From Tritrichomonas foetus (lineage: Eukaryota > Parabasalia > Tritrichomonadida > Tritrichomonadidae): a stretch of 11,264 bases of DNA. Positions 1 through 8,641 of this stretch are shown one piece after another. The position numbers and the translations under genes are program-made. The notes beneath the pieces are model-generated. The model was not told the origin of the DNA, made no database searches, and was given only the letters and a program-made list of their open reading frames with translations. The stretch is from contig MLAK01001440.1 of the NCBI GenBank assembly GCA_001839685.1, forward strand, positions 1 to 11,264, read 5' to 3'. Numbering within the stretch: position 1 is the stretch's first letter; the number at the start of each line of letters is the position of its first letter.

Positions 1-315
1 AGCGAAGCTGCAACTTATCACAACTTATAGGTCTACTAATATACAAAAATTGTGTTAATTCAATGAATGATCATATTTTTCGATTATATTCCAGAAATTT
101 AGATTATATAATTAATGTGAATTCTTTAAAGAGGTTTTCACGTGAAATTATATTTTCTAATCGAAAAAAATAAAATTTTTCACAATTTCTAGAAATAATA
201 TTGACTCACCGTTTTTTATATCACATTACAAAAATCCACCTTGTGATAAATGAATTCACCTACTAGCGCTATAATGTAATTTTGACAATTGTAGAAATCA
301 GAATGTTCAAACATA
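1..315. other. AT-rich intergenic stretch, no gene recognised
   Basis: No reading frame of useful length exists on either strand, and I see no tRNA, rRNA or coding remnant. The sequence is a mix of A/T runs with small repeats: CAACTTAT occurs twice within the first 30 bases, and TATCACA (219-225) is echoed inverted by TGTGATA (242-248). Short matches of this kind are expected by chance at this base composition. The segment ends at the TA dinucleotide (314-315) that abuts the inverted-repeat element beginning at 316. Confidence 0.6.
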
Positions 316-340
316 GGGTTCGAAATAGTGGCTTTCTTTT
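316..340 (+). repeat. Left terminal inverted repeat
   Basis: This 25-base arm begins GGGTTCGAAATAGTGG. It pairs with 1149-1173 with four mismatches, at arm positions 4, 8, 18 and 21. Three of the four are transitions, which suggests ordinary mutational decay of a once better repeat. Inward of 340 the similarity is lost. Confidence 0.75.
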
Positions 341-1022
341 TAAAAAGCATGTTGGAAAATACTGTGTAAAATTATGAATTCACATCATTTATTATGCAAT
401 TGTGTGATAGTCTCAAAATTAAGATTTACTTAGAGGAGATTCCTTTCAAACCACATGTGACAACCTCTGATTGGTTTTTCAGCAGCTTTTGTAGCAATTC
501 GGCTGTTGAGCAGTATTTTCTATAGTAATGTTCGACCGATTTTACGCAAATTATTGTATTTGTATGCAATTGTTGAGGGAATGAAGAGTTTTTCATTGTA
601 TTTAAATAGAAGTTTAGACTGTGAAATTCATGATTTTCAAATTCCGAAAAAGTTGACTCGCATGCTCGATTGATCTATAATAAAATACAGTTAGCTTGTT
701 CGATAATCCAGTTTATTTGGAGAGAAGCAGATGTCCTAAGCAGAAAACTTAACCGCAGATTTCATTGAAATTTCCATTGAAAATTTCTGGGGAAATTTGA
801 CTAATTGTTTTGTAAAAATGCAATAAATTTTATTATCATCTCAAAATTATATTAATTTCTATACAATCTGAAAACTTCTTAAATGAATGTATTCAAAATT
901 TAACTATTTAGCCTTGCTAAGGCCAATATATTATCGAATGTAATCAAAAAGTTTCTTTAAGAACTAAATGTGACATAAATAAAAAAAAAAATAGTTAACT
1001 CAATCTTAATTAACCTTTAACC

Positions 1023-1042
1023 CTTATGAAAGCTGTCATAAG
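1023..1042. repeat. 20-base near-palindrome inside the mariner-like element
   Basis: CTTATGA (1023-1029) and TCATAAG (1036-1042) are perfect inverted copies around AAGCTG, so the whole 20 bases are a palindrome with one mismatched pair. The octamer GTCATAAG (1035-1042) recurs at 1108-1115, and CATAAG occurs again at 1136-1141, just inside the right terminal repeat. Subterminal repeats of this type can bind transposase, but no function can be shown here. Confidence 0.45.
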
Positions 1043-1148
1043 TAAAATGAATTTTGATTGTTTTCGAATAAGTGTTGTCAAATTACTCATCTAGTCAATG
1101 ACTTGTAGTCATAAGCCTGTGATACTAAACATGGCCATAAGAGATCAT

Positions 1149-1173
1149 AAAATAAGGCCACTATTCCGAGCCC
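1149..1173 (-). repeat. Right terminal inverted repeat
   Basis: Read on the minus strand this arm begins GGGCTCGGAATAGTGG and matches the left arm at 21 of 25 bases. It is followed by TA (1174-1175), mirroring the TA before the left arm. It ends 177 bases before the start codon of the BEACH-type gene. Confidence 0.75.
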
Positions 1174-1261
1174 TAATTAGGATTCATATCATTATGCTCA
1201 TATTTGTATATAAAGCTTAGTAGTTTTCTCTTCTGGTAAGTATAGTTTTAGATATATTATT

Positions 1262-1291
1262 ATGATCAGAATAATACGAATATTCGATCAT
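1262..1291. repeat. Nested palindromes overlapping the candidate Inr
   Basis: ATGATC (1262-1267) is repeated inverted as GATCAT (1286-1291). Between them lies a perfect 10-base palindrome, CGAATATTCG (1277-1286), and TGATCA (1263-1268) is itself palindromic. The right half overlaps the TCATT initiator candidate. A symmetric regulator site is possible but unproven. Confidence 0.35.
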
Positions 1292-1292
1292 T
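1288..1292 (+). promoter_or_regulatory. Candidate initiator element (Inr), TCATT
   Basis: TCATT fits the Trichomonas initiator consensus TCA(Py)(T/A), in which transcription starts at the A, here 1290. It is the match closest to the start codon and would give a 61-base leader. That is longer than the roughly 5-20 bases common in trichomonads. The motif is short and occurs by chance in AT-rich DNA, so confidence is low. Confidence 0.35.
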
Positions 1293-1350
1293 GGTATATG
1301 GGCCAAATATGTTCTGAAAAAATAATATATTTTTAAACGGGCACATTGAA

Positions 1351-4300
1351 ATGACAGACGATTTTGATTTTTCAAACATCAAGGATTTGTTTTTATTACG
1401 TTTGGATGAATCAAGATTTACTATAGTTCCAGAATCACTTGAGGGGAAATGCTTTTTGATGTTTCCCAAATATGAGAAAAATCATTTCAATTTGATAACA
1501 AAAATAAAATCAAGAAAAGATGCTAAAAATATTCTTGATGACCTTGGATTTAATTATCACTACTCTTCAGAAATCCTACAAAATATCAAAAAAAATCCTC
1601 ATACTGAATTAACAGGAACTGTTGTTTTATTTCAAACTTTCTCTTTCCTCAATCACAAAATAAATCAATTATTTCAAAAGCAATCTAATGCCCCAATACA
1701 CATACAGAATCAGCCAAAACTCCAAAATGAGGAAAAACACATTTATTTAATTCTCTGCGCAATTATGTATTATATTCCAAAACGATCAGAATATAAACAA
1801 AATTTGAAATATTGTAATGCATTTGATTTCATATTTAATTTATTACATTGCTATATCCAGAAGAATGGCTATTATAAATCACAGAAAATAATTGAAAGAA
1901 TAATAGTAATTTATCAAAAAGCTTTTTGGATTAATCTTGCTTATTATAATATGTTTTATGAGTTTTTGCTGAAAGTAAAAAATAAATATGATGTAACTGA
2001 TCAATTATTAATTATGATTCAAAACATGTGTAGTGAAAACCATTCTTTTTGTCAGAACCAGCATTTCGTTTATCAAATTTCTGGTGTTATTCATTCGGAA
2101 TGCAAAAATTTTAATATTGAAGCATTAAAAGTATTAGCAATCATATCAAATTTTACAGATAAGGTAAGTAGTGAAACTAAAAAAATAGTTGAAACATTAA
2201 TTGATCCAATAATTATTGATCTTCCTTCAATTTTCATCGAAATTCCCGAAAATACTCACAATTTTTCGAATTACTCGGGCAATCTAAGCTTCGATAGTTT
2301 TGATTATAATATTATTGAAACGCAAAGTAAATTTACAAAAGGATTTAAAAATATTGTTAGTAATAATAAAGATGATGTTTCCTTTTTACTTGATAAATTA
2401 GATCAATCGATCAGAGACAAAGTCGTTGTTTTATCTGAAGTTTTGCCAATTTTCCCACAAGAATTAATTAATTTATTTTTCACAATTTTTAGAATGAAAT
2501 TTGAAAGTGATATTCACGAAAATGAGAAAAAATATAGTTTTTTGATTGTATTTCTGATATTAGTTCAGAATATATCACAAAATGATCTTATTTTTAGTTT
2601 CATTGATATTTTCTTTCATCCTTTAATTTTTAATCAAGAACAAACTATTTTTAATGATATCTCATTAAATCCAATAATTGATTCATTAAGATCAATTGTA
2701 TTTTCATTGACATCATCAAATAAAGAATTAATCTATACTAATTTGATTCCAACAACCTGCAATCCATTATTTTTAGTTGAAATTGTTTCGAGAATTAATG
2801 ACATTCAACAATATTATGAATTAGATTTCCTCAAGATTTTGTGTACAAATTCTTTGATTTTGCAAAAAATTGATATTGAACATCATTCAGAACAAATTGA
2901 AAATGCAAGATCCTCTTTGTTTTTACTTCTTTCACGTGTTTTTATTGAAACTGAAGGATCATTCAAATATTTCGAAGATGTGATGAGATTTTGTTATGAA
3001 AAATCTGTTTCTTCACAATTTATATTTATTTTTGCACAGTGTTTTTCTGTGTACCATAACTATATTGATTTTGATGAAATGTATCGATTTATACACAAGT
3101 CAAATGAAAATAATTTATCAATAGCTTGGAGGTTTATAGAAATTCTTGTGAAAGATTCATTAGTTCACACAAGTGCAGTAAAAAATATATTCGTTATATT
3201 AATGGAATACCTAGAAAAATCACCAACTTATGAAGCCCTTGAATATTCTTTGAAATATGTATCTTACTTTAAAGAAATTAAACCTGAATATTTAAAGACA
3301 TTAACCCAATGTTTAAAACTGCATAATTCACAAGAATTATATACTAAGCTTCTTTATTTACTTGGTCGTCCACCTACAATGCTTCCCAAGCAAGAAGCAT
3401 TTGTGATAAAAAATCCAATTTTTATTCCAATTTTGATTTTCACTTATGGATTTAATCGACAAATTTTACGTTTATTCAATGTCTTAACAGATCATTCTTT
3501 GCATTCAACACTTTATTTTCATAAATATCAAATTGATAAAGTTCTATTTCAATTGATACATAAAGGAAATGTCGTTAATTATCGTGGTATTACATTTAAT
3601 GTTGCAATGGAAAACAAAAGCAAATGTAGAATACTTTTGCATAAAATTATTTCACTGTCATCTGATTATTCAATGGTTTCGTATTATTTAACTGATAAAT
3701 CCAATATAAAAGAATTGAATTATTTTACAGCAAATGCCATTAACCAACCCTATCCTATCATTCCTTATGGAATTTTCGATCCAACTTATAAATCAGAAAA
3801 ATTGAAGCCATCCATGTTTCATAAATATTTTTCAGTTTCATTTTGGCTTAGAAGTGATGATAATTTTCTTCAATCGATTAATGAAACTTGCAAATTGGTT
3901 TCATTTACAGGTAAAGAAAACAAAATATCATTATGTGTGTGTGTTAGAAGATCTACACTCAGTGTCTTCTATACAGATAATAAACATAAAACTGATGTTG
4001 TATTAAGTGGAAACATCGCAAATATGTCTAAATGGACATTAATTACAATTGTATTTTTCAATGATAAAAGCAGAATATGCACATATATGAATGATATTCA
4101 AGGAAATATTTCCGAATTTGTGCCTGTAATATTCGAAGATGAACAACAAAGCATTATTTGCTCAATAGGTGGAACTTTATCTAAAACAAAAACACACGAT
4201 ATTTGTGGATACATTGGAGGAGTTACATTTTATGATCGAGCAGTTTCACATAATGAAATCTATGAGAGAATTTACGATTTTTGTAAGCCACCAACTGATT

Positions 4301-7300
4301 ATATAATTTCTACTTATTCATTAAACAAAACAAGTATTAAAAACAATGAACAAAGTTATTTCATGAAAGTAACAATGACTTTCCCATTTGATTCATTTTT
4401 TTCAACCATCACTAACCCTTTAACGGTGAATAAAATCCTAACACAATTAATTTCTGAAGAAAATGAAGAAGTTTGTTATCAGTATTTGTCATTACTTGAT
4501 AAAATTTCCTTTTATTCGGAAATAGATTTATCATTAATATATTATTTCATACAGCAACCAAGTAGGCATAATTATAATCGTCTCTTTGATTGTGTTTACT
4601 CTATTTTCTCGCATCTTATGACAGAAACTCAAAGTAAATGGTTCAATCATATTTTAATGAATTTTGATATTTGGATCAATTATTCAAATTTCAATAAAAT
4701 TTTATTTGTTTGGTCTAATTCCATTGTGAATAAATTTCCGCATTTCTTTAAAGAAAAACCATATTTCTCAACGTTTTTAGGAAAAATAACAAATTCAAGT
4801 TATAAAGATATTCTCATGCAAAAGTATTGGAAACAATATATTGTATTTCTCCAAAAAATTGCGAATATTAGTGTATCTGCATCTGGTATCTCATCCTTAT
4901 TTTCGATGATAAATGATGCATTAACCAATTTTCCTAGGAACTCTCGATATTATTATTTAGATGAGCCAAAACAATCATTAAATAAAGATATTTCGTTTAA
5001 TATAAATAAAACTTCAAACATTTTGAACCTTCATGCTAATGATTTTGCAACAATTTTCTCTGAAAAGGACGAAGTTAGTAATTACATAGAAAATGTTCCT
5101 GAATCAATAAATGCAAATTCTTATCAAGATTCAATGGAAAATCAAAATGATTACTATGAAAATTCTACTGGCATTCCGCAAACAATGCCATTATATTATC
5201 CAAATGTAAGCAATATTGATGTTATTTTTCAACAAGTTAATGCCCTTGTGCCTGATCCATCACCAATAAATTTATCGAATAATTTCAATTATAGCTCATA
5301 TCAGCAATCGCCTTATTCAAATATATCTCTTCCATCCTATCCAACAGTTGATTTTCCTTCATCAAATCTTCCTTCACAGCCAACTTTATTCTATCCAACT
5401 GTGAATTTTGATAATAACAATATTCAGAGTAATTCCATGGAAAATAAATTTGATGAAGACAATGTATCTTTTCTAATTGATCTACTGAAAATTGCACAAT
5501 GTGTTGTTAAAAATCAAGAAAATCTAATCTTTGTGTTACTAGGAATTCTCCAAATCAAGCATCCAAAAATTATTTGTGAATGCCTGTTTGTTCTTTTTGA
5601 AATAACACCAGAGGAAAACTTGACGAGTATGACAGCATCGGTATTACAAAAGATTGATCCATCCTATTTTAAAGATCTTATTGAATTACTTTCATCAGAA
5701 ATACCATCATATCCAAGTCTTTTTCCATTAATTTGCTCTATGGCAGTTTTTAGTAATCCTTCTTATATTGATAATGCCATTCCATATCTCATAAATATAC
5801 AAATTAAATCTCATTATAAAAATAGTAGAAATAGTGCAAATAATGCAAAATCAGATCCTTGGTTTTTCTTTCCAATTCTTCTTTCTTTTTATCTCGAATC
5901 TACGAGTAAACAAGTTATTCTGAATAATGTAGTATTATTATGCGAAAACAATATTGTAAATATGATTCAAGTGTTATCTTTGATTACTTACTTATCTGAT
6001 TATTTTGAAGAATTTGAAAATAATGACACAATGGCTCAATTTTTAAAATTACTATCTTGTTCCAACGGAAATAAAGAATTTTTTGTTGAATTATTTATTC
6101 AATCTTGCTACTCACTCTTATTTGTAAGTTGCAGAAATGATAAAAAATCAATTGATCGAAAATTTGCTTTAAATAATATCGAAGACATTAAAGATTTCAT
6201 TAATATCGATTTTTCACATATAACAGCCAAATTTCTATTGAGACTTGATCCAACAAATTCTATAATGATGATTGAAAGGAACAATATTGCCATTGAACTA
6301 ATGAAAAATGTTTCTGATCAAAAATTAGATATTCCTAATCATCATAAAGCCCAAACAATTAGAAAGATTTTAGCAGTTTCTTCACTCCGATTGTTTGATA
6401 CTCAAAGTTTTGATGACTATAAAAATATTTGTAATTTGATTGAAATTCTTTCGAAAGAATACAAAGAACAATACACCAAAAATATCCGATTTCTTTTTGA
6501 ATCATTAAAGAAATGCATGTGTGTTTCTTACTCGAGCAATATTGAAAAAATTCCAGATGATTCATTTAATCAAAGCATGCTAATTAGAATTAAATCAAAC
6601 GGCATTTTGAGACAGAAATCTGTTGTTGACCGTTGCTATAGACAGTGTATTCTACTTTCAACTCTGAAAGTTAAAAGTTATGAACCAATCAAGTCAACAA
6701 TTTCCAGCCAAACAAGTAATTCAAAATTAACATTGTTTCATCAAGGATCAAATGAATATCATAAGAAAAATAATATTTCTTCCAATTTTAATTCGAATTG
6801 CGTTTTAATTAAAAATGGTAACAGTATAAATTCTGTATTTGAATTGAATGAAACATGTATAATCTTAATGACAAATGAAAAAACAATTTCTCTTGATTTG
6901 AAAAATATTTATGGATATAAACGAAACAAACAAATAATTGAATTCTTCACTAAAGATGGAAAATCATACTATATAGTTTTCCATGACACTGAATCGAATA
7001 AAAAACTGAGAAAGAAAATGACTCAGAAAAAAATTATCAGTCGAAAACTTAGCAATAAAATTTTATATCGATATGTGAAATATTGGCAAGAAAGGAGTAT
7101 AACTACTTTCAAATTTTTAATGTTCGTCAATATTTATGCAGCACACACATTAAATTCACAATTGAAAAATTGCAAGCCTTACTTTCCTTCATTTATTCTG
7201 TTTGAGAAAGAAAGCAACAACACATTAAAAATCGCTGAATATGAGAAATGGAATCAGGAAACTGTCGAATTTGTTGATAATTTAATGGACGAACATATCT

Positions 7301-8472
7301 TTGATGAGAATATCAACTCATTACAAAATTTGAAGAGTGATAAACTTATTGAACAATTTACAAAAAGAAATAATGTTTCAGCACAATTTTATTATTTCTT
7401 TGAAAGTATTTCAATGAATGAAAAAATGTTTAATTTTGCATCAGATCGATTTGAATTTATTTATAAAATCAGAAAAATGTTAGAACAAGTCACAAACATA
7501 GAAGACTGGATAAAGCAAGCATTTGATCTGAACTTTGAAATCCGACCAAGATTGGAAAGAAAACGTTTTGTTATAGAAAAATATGATATTAATATACGTC
7601 AATCAAATGATAGTATTAAATTTGCCGTCAGTCTAAACAAATTTGAAACGTCAATCTTTTCATTCATTTTATGTACAAGAAAAGGAGATGTTTTTTATTG
7701 TAATGAAAAAGAATCAAATCCAATTCTTCGTTGTACAGATTATTTAAATGATGCTCAATTCTTTAAATTGTTTGATGGATTTGCACTCTATAACCAAAAA
7801 TATCATTCGTTAATTATTGTGAATTCGCATAAAGAGCATTATGTTTTAAATAACGTTTATTATGAATATCCACTTTTTTCTGGATCTTCTAAAAAATTTC
7901 TTTATTTGAAATCACCAACTATAATTTGTATCACTAAAGAATGCAATTTAACTGAAAGTAAAATTATTTGTCAGCTTCCATCGCCAGTTCATCTAATGAA
8001 AGTTTCATTTGAATTTTATGTCATTGCTATAATTTCTGATGACTTAAAAGTTCGAACAATGACTCTAAATAATGGGGAATTAATTTCAGAGTTTGAAATT
8101 GACGAACCTGCTGAAGAAATGATGATTACAGATTCTTTTGGATTCATTTTCATATCAACCAAAAGTTTCATTTATTTATTCACAATAAATGGATCATTAA
8201 TCAAAAAGGTTGAAAACATTTTTTCCGATATTGTAAGTTGGTTTTCTTTTACAGACAAAAATGGAGTTGATTATATTGGAAATGTCAATAGTAATGGTGA
8301 AATTTATTATTTTGAAGCTTTTTACCCATTAAACATGATTACTATTGGAAAGTTTAGAAATGTGGCTTCGATTGCATTTGACGTGTTGAGTGATAAATTA
8401 ATGATATTACAAAATACGGGAAAGATTATTGCCAGATCACAACCACTTTCAACAATAGAAAGTTATTATTAA
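1351..8472 (+). CDS. Very large BEACH-domain scaffold protein (ConA-like, PH-like, shortened BEACH, propeller)
   Basis: This 2373-residue product resembles the BEACH proteins (LYST, neurobeachin, LvsA types), cytoplasmic scaffolds for membrane traffic and lysosome or vacuole biology. In order I read: a helical, armadillo-like N-terminal arm (about 1-810); a ConA/laminin-G-like domain (about 818-972, with SVSFWLRS near 830 and GYIGGVTFYDRA at 953-964); more helical arm; an Asn/Pro/Ser/Tyr-rich linker (about 1245-1370); further helical repeats; a PH-like domain (about 1815-1885, with IIEFFTKDGKSYYIVF); a BEACH-like segment (about 1910-2090, opening YWQERSITTFKFLMFVN); and a beta-propeller-like C-terminus (about 2100-2365, with LNNGELISEFEI). 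The BEACH segment is short and lacks several family signatures. The ATG is the first in frame after the stop at 1315-1317. No intron signal is needed or seen. There is no signal peptide or clear membrane segment. The family call is confident; the cellular role of this member is inference. Confidence 0.85.
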   Translation: MTDDFDFSNIKDLFLLRLDESRFTIVPESLEGKCFLMFPKYEKNHFNLITKIKSRKDAKNILDDLGFNYHYSSEILQNIKKNPHTELTGTVVLFQTFSFLNHKINQLFQKQSNAPIHIQNQPKLQNEEKHIYLILCAIMYYIPKRSEYKQNLKYCNAFDFIFNLLHCYIQKNGYYKSQKIIERIIVIYQKAFWINLAYYNMFYEFLLKVKNKYDVTDQLLIMIQNMCSENHSFCQNQHFVYQISGVIHSECKNFNIEALKVLAIISNFTDKVSSETKKIVETLIDPIIIDLPSIFIEIPENTHNFSNYSGNLSFDSFDYNIIETQSKFTKGFKNIVSNNKDDVSFLLDKLDQSIRDKVVVLSEVLPIFPQELINLFFTIFRMKFESDIHENEKKYSFLIVFLILVQNISQNDLIFSFIDIFFHPLIFNQEQTIFNDISLNPIIDSLRSIVFSLTSSNKELIYTNLIPTTCNPLFLVEIVSRINDIQQYYELDFLKILCTNSLILQKIDIEHHSEQIENARSSLFLLLSRVFIETEGSFKYFEDVMRFCYEKSVSSQFIFIFAQCFSVYHNYIDFDEMYRFIHKSNENNLSIAWRFIEILVKDSLVHTSAVKNIFVILMEYLEKSPTYEALEYSLKYVSYFKEIKPEYLKTLTQCLKLHNSQELYTKLLYLLGRPPTMLPKQEAFVIKNPIFIPILIFTYGFNRQILRLFNVLTDHSLHSTLYFHKYQIDKVLFQLIHKGNVVNYRGITFNVAMENKSKCRILLHKIISLSSDYSMVSYYLTDKSNIKELNYFTANAINQPYPIIPYGIFDPTYKSEKLKPSMFHKYFSVSFWLRSDDNFLQSINETCKLVSFTGKENKISLCVCVRRSTLSVFYTDNKHKTDVVLSGNIANMSKWTLITIVFFNDKSRICTYMNDIQGNISEFVPVIFEDEQQSIICSIGGTLSKTKTHDICGYIGGVTFYDRAVSHNEIYERIYDFCKPPTDYIISTYSLNKTSIKNNEQSYFMKVTMTFPFDSFFSTITNPLTVNKILTQLISEENEEVCYQYLSLLDKISFYSEIDLSLIYYFIQQPSRHNYNRLFDCVYSIFSHLMTETQSKWFNHILMNFDIWINYSNFNKILFVWSNSIVNKFPHFFKEKPYFSTFLGKITNSSYKDILMQKYWKQYIVFLQKIANISVSASGISSLFSMINDALTNFPRNSRYYYLDEPKQSLNKDISFNINKTSNILNLHANDFATIFSEKDEVSNYIENVPESINANSYQDSMENQNDYYENSTGIPQTMPLYYPNVSNIDVIFQQVNALVPDPSPINLSNNFNYSSYQQSPYSNISLPSYPTVDFPSSNLPSQPTLFYPTVNFDNNNIQSNSMENKFDEDNVSFLIDLLKIAQCVVKNQENLIFVLLGILQIKHPKIICECLFVLFEITPEENLTSMTASVLQKIDPSYFKDLIELLSSEIPSYPSLFPLICSMAVFSNPSYIDNAIPYLINIQIKSHYKNSRNSANNAKSDPWFFFPILLSFYLESTSKQVILNNVVLLCENNIVNMIQVLSLITYLSDYFEEFENNDTMAQFLKLLSCSNGNKEFFVELFIQSCYSLLFVSCRNDKKSIDRKFALNNIEDIKDFINIDFSHITAKFLLRLDPTNSIMMIERNNIAIELMKNVSDQKLDIPNHHKAQTIRKILAVSSLRLFDTQSFDDYKNICNLIEILSKEYKEQYTKNIRFLFESLKKCMCVSYSSNIEKIPDDSFNQSMLIRIKSNGILRQKSVVDRCYRQCILLSTLKVKSYEPIKSTISSQTSNSKLTLFHQGSNEYHKKNNISSNFNSNCVLIKNGNSINSVFELNETCIILMTNEKTISLDLKNIYGYKRNKQIIEFFTKDGKSYYIVFHDTESNKKLRKKMTQKKIISRKLSNKILYRYVKYWQERSITTFKFLMFVNIYAAHTLNSQLKNCKPYFPSFILFEKESNNTLKIAEYEKWNQETVEFVDNLMDEHIFDENINSLQNLKSDKLIEQFTKRNNVSAQFYYFFESISMNEKMFNFASDRFEFIYKIRKMLEQVTNIEDWIKQAFDLNFEIRPRLERKRFVIEKYDINIRQSNDSIKFAVSLNKFETSIFSFILCTRKGDVFYCNEKESNPILRCTDYLNDAQFFKLFDGFALYNQKYHSLIIVNSHKEHYVLNNVYYEYPLFSGSSKKFLYLKSPTIICITKECNLTESKIICQLPSPVHLMKVSFEFYVIAIISDDLKVRTMTLNNGELISEFEIDEPAEEMMITDSFGFIFISTKSFIYLFTINGSLIKKVENIFSDIVSWFSFTDKNGVDYIGNVNSNGEIYYFEAFYPLNMITIGKFRNVASIAFDVLSDKLMILQNTGKIIARSQPLSTIESYY

Positions 8473-8473
8473 A
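8470..8473 (+). terminator. TAAA poly(A)-type signal overlapping the stop codon
   Basis: The stop codon TAA (8470-8472) is followed by A, giving TAAA. In Trichomonas, UAAA, often formed by the stop codon itself, has been described as the cleavage/polyadenylation signal. The position is exactly right for the BEACH-type gene. The motif is only four bases long, so it supports the assignment without proving it. Confidence 0.45.
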
Positions 8474-8488
8474 ACTGTTTTTATGATT

Positions 8489-8494
8489 AATAAA
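8489..8494 (+). terminator. AATAAA, possible second poly(A) signal
   Basis: AATAAA lies 17 bases after the stop codon and is followed by T-rich sequence (TTTTTT at 8504-8509). It could act as an alternative or auxiliary 3'-end signal. It may also be a chance match in AT-rich sequence. Confidence 0.3.
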
Positions 8495-8621
8495 ATTTGA
8501 TATTTTTTCTGAGCAATTTCTTGAAGTATGATTTGTGGGTGATATTGATTTATCCCCTAAAGGGAAAAAAAGAGAATAATTCATTGATATGAATCGAGTA
8601 AAAACTAATTGGTAAAATCAA

Positions 8622-8641
8622 GAAAAAAGAAAAAGAAAAAA
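8622..8641 (+). repeat. GA(5-6) purine tract at the presumed retrotransposon 3' junction
   Basis: There are three units of G followed by six, five and six A residues. On the minus strand, the sense strand of the retrotransposon, this reads as T runs separated by C. It is therefore not the usual A tail of a LINE, and may be the pre-existing target site, a templated simple tail or chance. Confidence 0.45.

Larger units (their letters stand above)
316..1173. mobile_element. Non-autonomous Tc1/mariner-like (MITE-type) element
   Basis: The two ends are inverted copies of one another. The first 25 bases (316-340) match the reverse complement of 1149-1173 at 21 of 25 positions; the shared consensus of the outer 20 is GGGYTCGRAATAGTGGCYTT. 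Both ends are directly flanked by TA (314-315 and 1174-1175), the target duplication produced by the IS630/Tc1/mariner superfamily. The 858-bp interior is AT-rich, with stops in all frames and no transposase motif that I can read. It is therefore either a MITE or an internally deleted, decayed copy that would depend on a transposase supplied elsewhere. Mariner elements are known in Trichomonas, but I cannot say that this belongs to a described family. The superfamily rests only on the TA and the repeat, so the assignment is inference. Confidence 0.6.
1176..1350 (+). promoter_or_regulatory. Promoter and 5' leader region of the BEACH-type gene
   Basis: This 175-base AT-rich segment lies between the mariner-like element and the ATG at 1351. 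It contains several matches to the trichomonad initiator TCA(Py)(T/A): 1184-1188, 1189-1193, 1198-1202 and 1288-1292. A TATA-like string, GTATATAAAG, lies at 1206-1215, but trichomonad promoters are not known to rely on TATA boxes. An in-frame stop (TGA, 1315-1317) precedes the ATG, so translation cannot begin further upstream than that. Promoter activity is inferred from position only. Confidence 0.45.
8473..8641. other. AT-rich 3' flank between the gene and the retrotransposon
   Basis: This is host-like, strongly AT-rich sequence holding the 3' end signals of the BEACH-type gene. It includes a small inverted repeat, CCCT AA AGGG (8555-8564), and ends in an A-rich purine tract. Base composition changes abruptly just after it, at CTCCGACGCGGGGAG (8645-8659), so the junction with the retrotransposon is placed near 8641. 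The true boundary could lie elsewhere between about 8500 and 8645. Confidence 0.45.

Noticed and set aside
219..248. Inverted pair TATCACA / TGTGATA
   Set aside because: A 7-bp stem with a 16-base loop is expected by chance in several hundred bases of AT-rich sequence, and no repeat boundary or target duplication accompanies it.
315..330. GGGTTCGAAAT resembles the B box of a tRNA gene
   Set aside because: The following bases do not give the CC that closes a T arm, no A box or cloverleaf can be built around it, and the segment is better explained as the end of the inverted-repeat element.
430..520. A minus-strand translation includes RGCHMWFERNLL, which at first glance looks like a transposase or DNA-binding helix
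   Set aside because: It is a stretch of about 29 codons between two stops, with no flanking homology visible in any frame. It is too short to support a transposase remnant.
1006..1023. TTAACCTTTAACCC looks faintly telomere-like
   Set aside because: It is two imperfect units with no array, inside the mariner-like element. It is a chance match.
1206..1215. GTATATAAAG as a TATA box for the BEACH-type gene
   Set aside because: It lies about 140 bases upstream of the ATG in very AT-rich DNA, and trichomonad promoters are initiator-driven. I mention it only within the promoter region.
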